35,014 nt of DNA, from the NCBI GenBank assembly GCA_017467265.1, contig JAFTSO010000011.1, forward strand, positions 1-35,014, in the 5' to 3' direction. The stretch's first letter is position 1; each line of letters begins with the position of its first letter. Shown piece by piece: positions 1-8,200 of the stretch. The notes beneath the pieces are model-generated. The model did not search any database. It was not told the DNA's origin and saw only the letters and a program-made list of their open reading frames with translations. The DNA is from Clostridia bacterium. GTDB taxonomy: Bacteria > Bacillota > Clostridia > Christensenellales > Borkfalkiaceae. The position numbers and the translations under genes are program-made.

Positions 1-293
1 AAGGCATCCACAGCACACAGCCTGGGGCTGAATTCTACATCACCATTTACGGTAGCATCGCACAAAGCGAATCCGAGAACATAAGCGCAAACGTGAAATT
101 CGGCAAAGCACAGAGTGCGAGAGAAGGCAACGTGGCATTCCACTATCGCCCCTTCACAAAAATACAGCACACCAAAACGGTGTGCTGTATTTTTGTTTGC
201 GGCGCGGAGCGCGAGAAAATCCGCGGCAATCGGGTGTCCGCGCGAGCGCCGTCCGAAAACGGAAAAGGGAAAGAAAAATATCTTTTTTTGTGA
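1..293 (+). pseudogene. Serine recombinase remnant, truncated (5' end outside window)
   Basis: In the frame starting at base 3, the first ~50 residues match the end of the catalytic domain and the start of the recombinase domain of large serine recombinases. The recognisable elements are 'GIHSTQPGAEFYI', 'GSIAQSESENISANVK' and 'GKAQSAREGNVAFHY', with the AQSE(R/S)E-type helix that leads into the DNA-binding part. The match stops at about base 152. The frame then runs through a hairpin and unrelated Lys/Arg-rich codons to a TGA at 291-293. A full-length family member continues for several hundred residues (recombinase and zinc-ribbon domains), and none of that is here. The gene is therefore broken, probably a remnant of an excised or decayed integrative element. 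Family assignment is firm from the motif; the history is inferred. Confidence 0.8.
158..194 (+). terminator. Perfect 16-bp inverted repeat (terminator-like)
   Basis: The left arm 158-173 (AAAAATACAGCACACC) and right arm 179-194 are perfectly complementary around a 5-nt loop (AAAAC). The right arm ends in a T run, so it would work as a rho-independent terminator on the + strand, and the A-rich left arm makes it usable on the other strand too. It lies a few bases after the point where recombinase homology ends, so it may mark the boundary where foreign DNA joins. Confidence 0.7.
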
Positions 294-312
294 CGCGTGC
301 GTGCGCACGCGT
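293..312. repeat. 20-bp alternating purine-pyrimidine near-palindrome
   Basis: ACGCGTGCG (293-301) and CGCACGCGT (304-312) are exact inverted repeats with a 2-nt centre, and all 20 bases alternate purine/pyrimidine. It can fold as a 7-bp stem with a 6-nt loop and is followed by TTTT, so a weak terminator or a protein-binding palindrome are both possible. Confidence 0.4.
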
Positions 313-578
313 TTTACCATATAAGGACAAAAACGACGAGAAAGCGTAAAAAAAGAAAAACTTATACCAAAAATTGGGTAAAAACAGCAAATTTGTTACA
401 AAAATACATATAAAAGTTTACATTTCTGTATGGAAAAATTAAAAAAAATATTTTAGAATAGAATTATGCTTAGGAGTGTGTTCCTATTTTTAGCGAGCAA
501 AAGAACGAGAAAACAGAGAAAAACGGCATTTTCTCTGTTTACAAAACAGAACAAAAACACTGTTGAGGAGAGTGTAAT
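313..578 (+). promoter_or_regulatory. AT-rich promoter/leader region of the GH130 operon
   Basis: No gene is visible here. A possible -10 (TAGAAT, 454-459) has only a poor -35 (TGGAAA, 431-436) at 17 bp, the pattern expected of an activator-dependent promoter. Bases 392-408 (TTTGTTACAAAAATACA) match 14 of 17 positions of the half-site at 17854-17870 next to the araC gene. The region is A/T-rich, so this may be chance. The strong GAGGAGAG ribosome binding site of the first gene lies just before 579. The promoter assignment is tentative. Confidence 0.35.
511..540 (+). promoter_or_regulatory. 12-bp hairpin in the operon leader
   Basis: AAACAGAGAAAA (511-522) and TTTTCTCTGTTT (529-540) are perfect inverted repeats with a 6-nt loop, about 40 bp before the GH130 start codon. 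No T run follows, so it is more likely an mRNA 5'-stabilising hairpin, attenuation element or operator than a terminator. Confidence 0.45.
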
Positions 579-1589
579 ATGAAAATAACAAAGTACAGCG
601 GCAATCCGATTTTACGCCCGAATCCCAACAATCAATGGGAAAATTTCTGCGTGCTAAATCCTGCTGTGATTTACGATGACGAGAGTAAAAAATTTATTAT
701 GCTTTATCGTGCGGCAGGGGATGACTACGAACATTATATCCGTTTTGGCTTGGCGAAGAGTGACGACGGCTTTCATTTTGAACGTTGCAGCGATCTGCCT
801 GCGATGGACGTGGATTTTGAGGACGCGGACGGAGGCTGTATCGAAGATCCGCGTATTGTGAAGATTGACGGGGTTTTCTATATCACGTACGCAGGAAAAC
901 CGTACTATCCCGCGCGCTATTGGAATCCCGAAGACGTTGTAAGGCGTAATGAGGAGCGTTATCATTGGCCGGATAGCGCGCCCAAATTTTTGAAGGATTC
1001 CCATACGACGACCTATCTCGCGGCGACCACAGATTTTACGTGGTACAAGCGTTGCGGCAGAATTACCGATTCGCGCTACGATGATCGCGACGTCGTGATA
1101 TTTCCCGAAAAGGTAGGAGGAAAATTCGTACGGATTTCCCGTCCGAAATGTGACGACGAACCCCCTGCGGTGTGGATTGCCTTTGGCGACGATCTAATGG
1201 AGTGGGATGCCCCCAAAAAGCTCTTCAAAGGGGAGCAAGAGTGGGAACGTGGCCGTATCGGGGCAGGGTGTCCGCCAATCAAGACGAAGGACGGCTGGTT
1301 GCTCTTGTACCACGGCGTCAGCGAAAAGGACGAATTTTACCGCGTTGGGTTCGTGCTTTTGGATCTCAACGATCCGACGAAAATTTTGGCGCGGACGAAA
1401 GATTTTGTAATGGAGCCTGAATTCGATTACGAAATCAACGGGATCTGGACGGGCTGCGTATTCCCGACGGGGATTGTAGAAAAGGACGGTCTTGTGTATA
1501 TGTACTACGGCTGCGCGGACAAATTCGTTGCGGTTGCCACCGTGCCTTTGGACGAACTCTTGGCGCATATGCAAACGCAAAAACTTTAA
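579..1589 (+). CDS. GH130 family glycosidase/phosphorylase (beta-mannoside active, predicted)
   Basis: This 336-aa protein has the five-bladed beta-propeller pattern of glycoside hydrolase family 130: an N-terminal 'NPILRP', 'NPAVIYD', 'YRA', the 'IEDPRI' block carrying the conserved Asp (D90), 'GAGCPPIKTKDGWLLLYHG' in the middle and 'FPTGIVEKDGLVYMYYG' near the end. Known members phosphorolyse or hydrolyse beta-1,4- or beta-1,2-mannosides, including mannosyl-glucose and mannosyl-GlcNAc. No signal peptide is visible, so it should act in the cytoplasm on imported mannosides, consistent with the ABC importer genes directly downstream. The start ATG has a GAGGAGAG site about 8 nt upstream. Length is typical of the family. 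It is the first gene of the operon; 28 bp separate it from the solute-binding protein. The precise substrate, and whether it phosphorolyses or hydrolyses, cannot be read from the sequence. Confidence 0.9.
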   Translation: MKITKYSGNPILRPNPNNQWENFCVLNPAVIYDDESKKFIMLYRAAGDDYEHYIRFGLAKSDDGFHFERCSDLPAMDVDFEDADGGCIEDPRIVKIDGVFYITYAGKPYYPARYWNPEDVVRRNEERYHWPDSAPKFLKDSHTTTYLAATTDFTWYKRCGRITDSRYDDRDVVIFPEKVGGKFVRISRPKCDDEPPAVWIAFGDDLMEWDAPKKLFKGEQEWERGRIGAGCPPIKTKDGWLLLYHGVSEKDEFYRVGFVLLDLNDPTKILARTKDFVMEPEFDYEINGIWTGCVFPTGIVEKDGLVYMYYGCADKFVAVATVPLDELLAHMQTQKL

Positions 1590-1617
1590 CGAAAATACGG
1601 ATTAAGGAGAGTAAAAG

Positions 1618-3354
1618 ATGAAAGCAGGAAAGAAAGTGTTGGCAATGTTCTTGGCGGCGACGTCGGTATGCGGCGTATTCGGCGCAACGGCTTGCAGTAA
1701 GGAAACGGAAACGTTTGACGATACGAAATCGCAGTTGTTTGTGAAATATTATAACGGCGGCGTAGGCCGCGCGTGGATTGACGAAATCATTGCGGAATTT
1801 GAAGAAGAATATGCGGAAGTGGAATTTGAACCTGGCAAAAAGGGTGTGCAGGTCGTTAAGGATTTTGAAAAATCCATCATTAACGTCAACAACGTAAAAA
1901 ACGATATCAACCAAGTATATATTCTGGTAAACACCGTTTACAGCGAGTTTGTGGCGAACGACGCGATGATGGATATCACCGACGTCGTAAAAGGCAAGGC
2001 TCTGACGACGAAAGGGGTAGAAGAAGACGTGACGATCGAATCGAAATTCTCCGACAAGAGAAAATCGTATTACAATATCGGCACGGAAAATGCGGCGAAA
2101 TATTACGCGATTCCTTTCTTTGAAAGTTCGATGAATTTGAATTATAACGTCGATCTGTTCGAAGATTTCGGCTATTATTTTGCGGCTGGACAGACGGCGG
2201 AAGGTATGACGGAGGCGGAATTGCACGATTTTGAAACGGTGGCGACGCTGTTTGTGCAAAGCGACGACGATGAAAGATCGCTCGGCCCTGACAACAGAAC
2301 GGGCGTAGTGGACGGCGTTAACTACTCGCTTGACGACGGTCTGCCTGCGACGTACGCCGATTTTCAGGCACTCATCACGTATATCGAGGCGGACAATATT
2401 CCTTTCATTTGGAACGGTACGGCAACCAGCTATCTCACTTGTTTTGCCAACGAGGTTTGGGCGAACAGCGTTGGTGAGGCGGAATACGATATGGCTTTCA
2501 CGTTCCGCGGCACGTCGGATACGCTGATGGATTTGGACGCAAACGGCGAAATTCAATATAACGAAGATGGAACGGTGAAGATGCTCCCTGCCGATCAGGA
2601 AATCACTCCCGAAACGGCGTATAAACTGCATGCGCAGAAGGGGAAATACGACGCGCTCCGTTTCGCAAATATGATCCTTTCGTCCGACTATTACAAAGAT
2701 TCGTTTACCGTGAACTATCTCGACGCGCAGAAATATTTTATCAAGAGCAGCGAGATGAAGGAATTTGAATACAAGGGCATCGCGATGATGGTAGAGGGGA
2801 CTTGGTGGAACAACGAAGCGCGCGGTATCGGCTATGAAAACGACACCGATCGCAAATCGTACCGTTTTGGCGTTATGCCCCTGCCCAAACCCGACGCAAG
2901 CCAGCTGGGCGAAAACAATACGAAAATTTCCGAGCGTGAATCGTTGATGTTCATCAACAATTACTGTGACGAATATGCAATTCCCATCGCAAAAGAATTT
3001 ATGCGCTATCTGCAATCGGACAGAGCGATGAACGTATTCTCCCGTCATACGGATATGCTCCGCGCAATGAAGTATGACTTGACGGACGATACGCTGGGCG
3101 AAATGACCTATTTTGGTAAAAACGTATATGAAATGTCGCGTGCAGCGACTACCGACTGGGTAGAATGGATGCCCAAATCGGAAGAAGCGCAAAAGAATCG
3201 TTCGCTGCTGGATTATTTGACTTGGGGATATAACACGGCGCAGGGTTCAAATCCTTTCGAATTGACGTATAGCTATGGTACTTCTCCCGAAGCGTATTTT
3301 ACAAATAGCTACAACTATATCAAAAACAACTGGAACGTAAAGAGTGGAAGCTAA
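1618..3354 (+). CDS. Sugar ABC transporter substrate-binding lipoprotein
   Basis: This 578-aa protein starts with a type II signal peptide: a basic n-region (KAGKK), a hydrophobic stretch and a lipobox 'GATAC' with the lipidated Cys at residue 26. The mature part has features of family 1 extracellular solute-binding proteins ('IDEIIAEFEEEYAEVEFE' near the N-terminus, 'PFFESSMNLNYNVDLFEDFG' in the hinge region, 'GIAMMVEGTWWNNEARG' and 'FGVMPLPKP' near the C-terminus). It is longer than most maltose-type binding proteins, as in subfamilies for larger oligosaccharides. It should capture the glycan fragment outside the membrane and hand it to the two permeases encoded next. The start has an AAGGAGAG ribosome binding site. 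The ligand is unknown; neighbouring GH130 suggests mannosides. Confidence 0.9.
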   Translation: MKAGKKVLAMFLAATSVCGVFGATACSKETETFDDTKSQLFVKYYNGGVGRAWIDEIIAEFEEEYAEVEFEPGKKGVQVVKDFEKSIINVNNVKNDINQVYILVNTVYSEFVANDAMMDITDVVKGKALTTKGVEEDVTIESKFSDKRKSYYNIGTENAAKYYAIPFFESSMNLNYNVDLFEDFGYYFAAGQTAEGMTEAELHDFETVATLFVQSDDDERSLGPDNRTGVVDGVNYSLDDGLPATYADFQALITYIEADNIPFIWNGTATSYLTCFANEVWANSVGEAEYDMAFTFRGTSDTLMDLDANGEIQYNEDGTVKMLPADQEITPETAYKLHAQKGKYDALRFANMILSSDYYKDSFTVNYLDAQKYFIKSSEMKEFEYKGIAMMVEGTWWNNEARGIGYENDTDRKSYRFGVMPLPKPDASQLGENNTKISERESLMFINNYCDEYAIPIAKEFMRYLQSDRAMNVFSRHTDMLRAMKYDLTDDTLGEMTYFGKNVYEMSRAATTDWVEWMPKSEEAQKNRSLLDYLTWGYNTAQGSNPFELTYSYGTSPEAYFTNSYNYIKNNWNVKSGS

Positions 3355-3409
3355 CGTTTCACGCAAAGTAATCCTGATAAAGCTGCCGCAGGGCAAAGGA
3401 AAAAAAACT

Positions 3410-4318
3410 ATGGCAAAGCCGAACGTTTTTGCGAAAATGAAACAAAAGGGAACGTTGTTCTATTGGGCGATCGTAATTTTACCCATTTTGAACTATCTCG
3501 TCTTTTTTATAGGCGTCAATTTTAACAGCATTGTGTTGGCGTTTAAGGACGTTTACATCTTGAAGGGCGAAAAGCACATTGATTGGGTAAAGTTTGACAA
3601 CTTCAAAACCATTTTGCGCGATTCGCAGGTGCTGGAATATCTCGTCAAAAATTCGATGATGTATTTCGCGGTGACGGTGTGCGTGATTATTCCCTTGACG
3701 TTGCTCTTTTCGTATTATATTTTCAAAAAATATTTTGCGAGCGGATTTTTCAAGGTAATGATCTTTATGCCCAGCGTGATCTGTTCGATGGTGTTGGCGA
3801 TCTTTTATCTGAATTTCACCAACGAAATTTTGGACAAGATTATATTCAAACCGCGGATTGCGCTGATGAAAAAGGACGAATACGCGACGGCGGTAATGAT
3901 AGCGCTGTTCATCATCGGCGGCTTTTCGTCGAACATTCTCCTGTTCTTGAACGCGATGTCGCAGATGTCGCTCTCCGTCTTGGAAGCGGCGCGTATCGAC
4001 GGCGCGAGCGAAATCCGTACCTTTTGGAGCGTGGTTTTGCCCAGCATTTGGGGGACGATCGTGGAGATGATCGTAATCGCGATGGCAGGGATTGCCACGC
4101 AACAGGCGAATTTGCAGGCGATGTTCGGCAACGAAGCGCGTAATAAAATGCGGACGGTGGGGTATCACATTTTCGTCAGTATTTTTACGGACGGTTTTGA
4201 ATCGGAAACGAACTATCCCTATTGCTCGGCGTTTGGCTTGCTTGCGACGCTCGTCATTGCGCCTTGCACGCTGATTAGCCGTTATTTAATGCGGAAATTC
4301 GGGCCGAGTGAGGAGTGA
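3410..4318 (+). CDS. Sugar ABC transporter permease (MalF/UgpA type)
   Basis: An inner-membrane permease of about 302 aa with six predicted hydrophobic segments and the cytoplasmic EAA loop 'EAARIDGASEIRTFWSVVLP', which docks to the ATPase. A longer reading from GTG 3344 would overlap the upstream gene and has no ribosome binding site. ATG 3410 has AAAGGA about 9 nt upstream and gives the usual 'MAKPNVFAKMKQKG' basic start before the first membrane segment, so it is preferred. It lies 55 bp after the binding protein and its stop overlaps the next gene's start region. It pairs with the downstream permease to form the transmembrane channel. No ATP-binding subunit is encoded in the window, so a shared MsmK-like ATPase is presumed. 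Confidence 0.9.
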   Translation: MAKPNVFAKMKQKGTLFYWAIVILPILNYLVFFIGVNFNSIVLAFKDVYILKGEKHIDWVKFDNFKTILRDSQVLEYLVKNSMMYFAVTVCVIIPLTLLFSYYIFKKYFASGFFKVMIFMPSVICSMVLAIFYLNFTNEILDKIIFKPRIALMKKDEYATAVMIALFIIGGFSSNILLFLNAMSQMSLSVLEAARIDGASEIRTFWSVVLPSIWGTIVEMIVIAMAGIATQQANLQAMFGNEARNKMRTVGYHIFVSIFTDGFESETNYPYCSAFGLLATLVIAPCTLISRYLMRKFGPSEE

Positions 4319-4323
4319 CGGCT

Positions 4324-5235
4324 ATGGAGAAAACGATGGAACGTAAGAAATATAAAGTCAAAAGAAAAATATCGGCGTACGAAATCGTAATCGGTTGCGT
4401 ATTGGCGTTGTACAGTTTTATTTTAATTTTTCTTTTCGGGTGGGCGTTCTTGTCTTCGTTGAGAAACCACGGGGCATTCCGTTCGGACGCGCTGGCATTC
4501 CCCGAAGGTTTGAAATGGAAAAATTATACCGACGTATTCAAGACCTTGAAACTCAGCTACATCGAAGGTAGATCGAAGGTATGGGTAAAGCTGGACACGA
4601 TGTTTCTCAATTCGCTGATCTACGCAGGTGTGGGCGGTCTGATACAGACCTTTTTCACGGCGGCGGTGGCGTATTGCTGCGCGCGGTATAAAGGGTTTAC
4701 CAGTTCTCTACTCCGCAACGTAGTGATCGTCACGCTGATTATCCCCGTCGTGGGCACGATGCCGTCCTTGCTGGATATTTTGCACAACATGAAACTCCAC
4801 GACACTTGGATGGGAATTTTTGTGCAAAGAGTATCTTTTTGTACGACGTATTTCTTGATTTTTTATGCGGCGTTCGGGGCGATCTCGTGGGAATATGCCG
4901 AATCGGCATTTATCGACGGCGCATCGCACTCGCGTGTATTTTTCCAAATCATGTTGCCGCTGGTAAAGACGTTGCTTATCACGGTATTCATCTTACTGTT
5001 CGTGCAGTACTGGAACGACTATCAAAATCCTTGGATGCTGATTCCCAGTATGCCGACGGCGGCGCGAGGACTGTATCATTACTTAAACGACCCTATCAGT
5101 ATGGGTATGAACGACGAGAACGTACCAAGACAGATCGCGGCAGGCGTGATTATCTTTGTTCCGATCTTTACTATTTTCGTGATATTTAGAGATAAAATTA
5201 TGGGCAATCTTACCGAAGGAGGTATTAAGGGCTAA
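4324..5235 (+). CDS. Sugar ABC transporter permease (MalG/AraQ type)
   Basis: This permease of about 303 aa has a basic cytoplasmic N-terminus ('MERKKYKVKRK'), six hydrophobic segments and the EAA loop 'YAESAFIDGASHSRVFFQIM' followed by 'LPLVK'. It is the second half of the heterodimeric channel. A GTG at 4315 overlaps the previous stop, but ATG 4324 has AGGAG (4311-4315) at 8 nt spacing and is the better start. Its stop codon overlaps the ATG of the next gene by one base (TAATG at 5233-5237), so it is translationally coupled to the large exported protein. It belongs to the CUT1 class, which commonly handles di- and oligosaccharides. Confidence 0.9.
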   Translation: MEKTMERKKYKVKRKISAYEIVIGCVLALYSFILIFLFGWAFLSSLRNHGAFRSDALAFPEGLKWKNYTDVFKTLKLSYIEGRSKVWVKLDTMFLNSLIYAGVGGLIQTFFTAAVAYCCARYKGFTSSLLRNVVIVTLIIPVVGTMPSLLDILHNMKLHDTWMGIFVQRVSFCTTYFLIFYAAFGAISWEYAESAFIDGASHSRVFFQIMLPLVKTLLITVFILLFVQYWNDYQNPWMLIPSMPTAARGLYHYLNDPISMGMNDENVPRQIAAGVIIFVPIFTIFVIFRDKIMGNLTEGGIKG

Positions 5236-8200
5236 TGACGATTAAGAAGAAATTAGCGGCGATATTTGCGGCGGCGGGGAGCTTTGCACTCATTGCGGCA
5301 AGCACTCCGTTTGTGATGGACGCGGCGGCAAAATCGACGTACGGCGACGCGTTCATATATACGCAGGAAGAGCCGATGAAATACAAAACGTCCTATTCCG
5401 TGCCGAGCATTTCCGAAGATAAGGGGCTGCTGCTCTATGCTTACGGTAGCGGCGCAAGGGCAGAGTTCAAGGGCGGATTTAGCGGCGCATTTGAAACGGA
5501 AGCGGCAGTTTTGTCCGAAGAGGGCAAGACGGGCGATCTTACCGATTATTCGCTGATATTCACCGACAAACAGACGGGAAAGAGCTTTTCCGTATGCGTG
5601 AACGTGGGAAGGAACGGGACCAGCGTTTCGGTGCAGGTGAACGGTGAACGGGGCGGCATCGTCTATTATTCGGACGGCAATCCCTACGGCTACACCGCGC
5701 TGTATAACAAAGAAGGACAATATACCGAGTTTGAAAACGGCGGCACGACGAAACTCCGCTTTGATCCTGTGACAAAGCAGATCAAGGCGGCGACGAACGG
5801 TGGCGCGTACCGCTTGGTGTGGGATCTTTCCCAAGAAATTAACGACGGCAAGCGTCTTTCGCACGAGCTTTCCGCGTTCAACGAATATACCGTGGACGTG
5901 CAGTTTGACAATGTGAAATCGAACGGCAAAGGGCAGTTGCTTGTCTATACGTTTGGCGATTACAAGCTCGGCACGCAATACGTGGAGAGCAAACCAAATA
6001 TTTTCGTGCAGTTGACGGCAAAGGCGATCGTGGGCGAGGAATACACCGCTCCGACGGCGTCTGTGTCCGATTTGATCGCGGGGACGTTGGATTCGAAAGA
6101 CGTGACGTTGACCGTCTATAACGAACGGGGCGAAAAGATGAACGCCGACGGTGCGTACACCTTTGTGCCTGAGCGCGCAGGCGATTATTTCCTGTATTAT
6201 ACATACGGCGAAGGGGACACGTTTGCATCTGCGTACTATTTAGTCGAGGCTTTGGCGGCGGACGAAGTCCACGCGGAGTTTACCTATGACGAAGGGTGGA
6301 CGGATGGTTTGACGGTAGGGCGTTATACCAACGTATATATTCCGTCGGCTACGGTGACGAGTGAAATTTCCTACGGCGGCGGTGCGGAAACGGCGACGGT
6401 GACGGTGAAAAAGGACGGCGAGGCGGTGGAGAACTACGAAAACGTCAGCGGCGGCTTTGAGTATCTGTTTGACGAGGTGGGCGAATACGAGATCGTTTAC
6501 GGAGTTCCCTCCCTGGGCGAACGCGTCCGCGAGAGCTATTTTGTCACGGTGAGCGACAGCGTGGTGGGCGTGCAGTTGGCGGAGATCGAACAGATCAAAG
6601 CGCTGGACGACAGTCTGGAAATCACGCCTGCGAAGTTCTTCTTCGACGGTAAAGAAGAGATAGCGGACGTATCCTTGCTCTATCCCTCGGGCAGAGTGCA
6701 AGAAGGCAGGGAATTCGTGTTGGACGAACTGGGCGTTTATACGGTGGAACATAAGTGGAGCGGCGGCACAACGGAACAGTCGTTCACGGTAATGGAGCTG
6801 TATTCGAATATGTTCACGGAAGGGAGCGGCAACGCCGTATCCTATCAAGAGCTGACGGCGAACAACACGGTCACGGGGCAGATGTTCACGCTGACGAACA
6901 ATACGCAGGTCGTTTACGATAAGGTCATTGATCTTTCGGACAATACCTTCGACGATACCATTTCGGACAGAACGCAGAACGCACCGTTGGTAGAGTGGAT
7001 TGTGCAGCCCAACGAGATCGGCAAAGCGGATATGACTGCGCTCTACGTCACGTTCACGGACGTATACGATCCCGAAAATTACATTTCCGTCCGTGTTAAA
7101 TATATGGACTACAATCCGGAGATTACTCTTCTTCGTACAAGGGCGACGGGGCAGAACTGGCTGGCGTATCACTACGAATTTATGACGGGTGACGTGTTGA
7201 TCCACAATGCGACTTCGCACGAGGACGGCGGTTTGGTGTCCAGCGCAAACTTCACGCAGGAAATCACCAGCCGTGAGCTTGTGAAAAACTCGATGAAGAT
7301 CTATTATGACGACGACGCGAAGAGTATTTACGCGCAGTCTTGGCAGACACGCAGCGGTGACGGAACAAAAGAAGTTCCTTTCTTGCTCCGCGATTACAGC
7401 ACGCAAGATAAGTATTTGAGCGGCGGTGACAAGCCGTGGCGCGGCTGGACGACGGGCGAAGTGCGTATGACGATGTATGCGGTAGGCGTTAGCAGTACGG
7501 CAAACGTTATGCTGATGACGTTGGATGGGGAAGATTTGAGTAAGCAATATATCCCCGACAATGCCGCACCGATCGTATCGGTGTCGGGTGTGGACGAAAA
7601 CGTTCTGCCCAATGCCGAAGTCAACAGACCGTACAAGATTTTTGATTTCTCGGCGCGCGATCTGTATAGCGAAGTGGTGAAAGAAGAAACGAGCGTGTAT
7701 TTTGGCGAGCAAAACGTGGCGATCGTGGATGGCGCGTTTACGCCCAACCAAATCGGCGTGTACACAGTCGTGTATAAGGCGTACGACGCGTACGGCAACG
7801 CGGCGGAAAAATGGCTGGAAGTGACGGCTGTGGACGATACGAGTGCCCCCGAAGTCGTCTTGCTTGAACAGATGAAGGACAGAGCGGTGATCGGTGAGAA
7901 GGTGTACTTGCCCGAGTTTTACGGCGTGGGTGGTGTAGGCGGCATTACGACGGCGGTAGAAGTCACCTGCGGCGGCGAGCGCGTGCCCATAGAATTTGGC
8001 GCGTTCGTCTGTGAAAAGGAAGGTACGTATGCGGTCAAATTCACGGCGACGGATTATATCGGCAACGAGGGTAAGCAAATTTTGCGTATCCGCAACGTAG
8101 CGGTGGGAGAACAACCTGTTTTTGACGAAAACTCGCTGGTGTTTCCTGTCACGCTCATCGACGGCGATCCGTTTGAATTTCCCACGTACGTGGCGAAAAG

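Noticed and set aside
3344..3346. GTG 3344, GTG 4315 and (minus strand) GTG 17760 as starts of the two permeases and AraC
   Set aside because: Each lacks a correctly spaced ribosome binding site, whereas the downstream ATGs at 3410, 4324 and 17751 have one.
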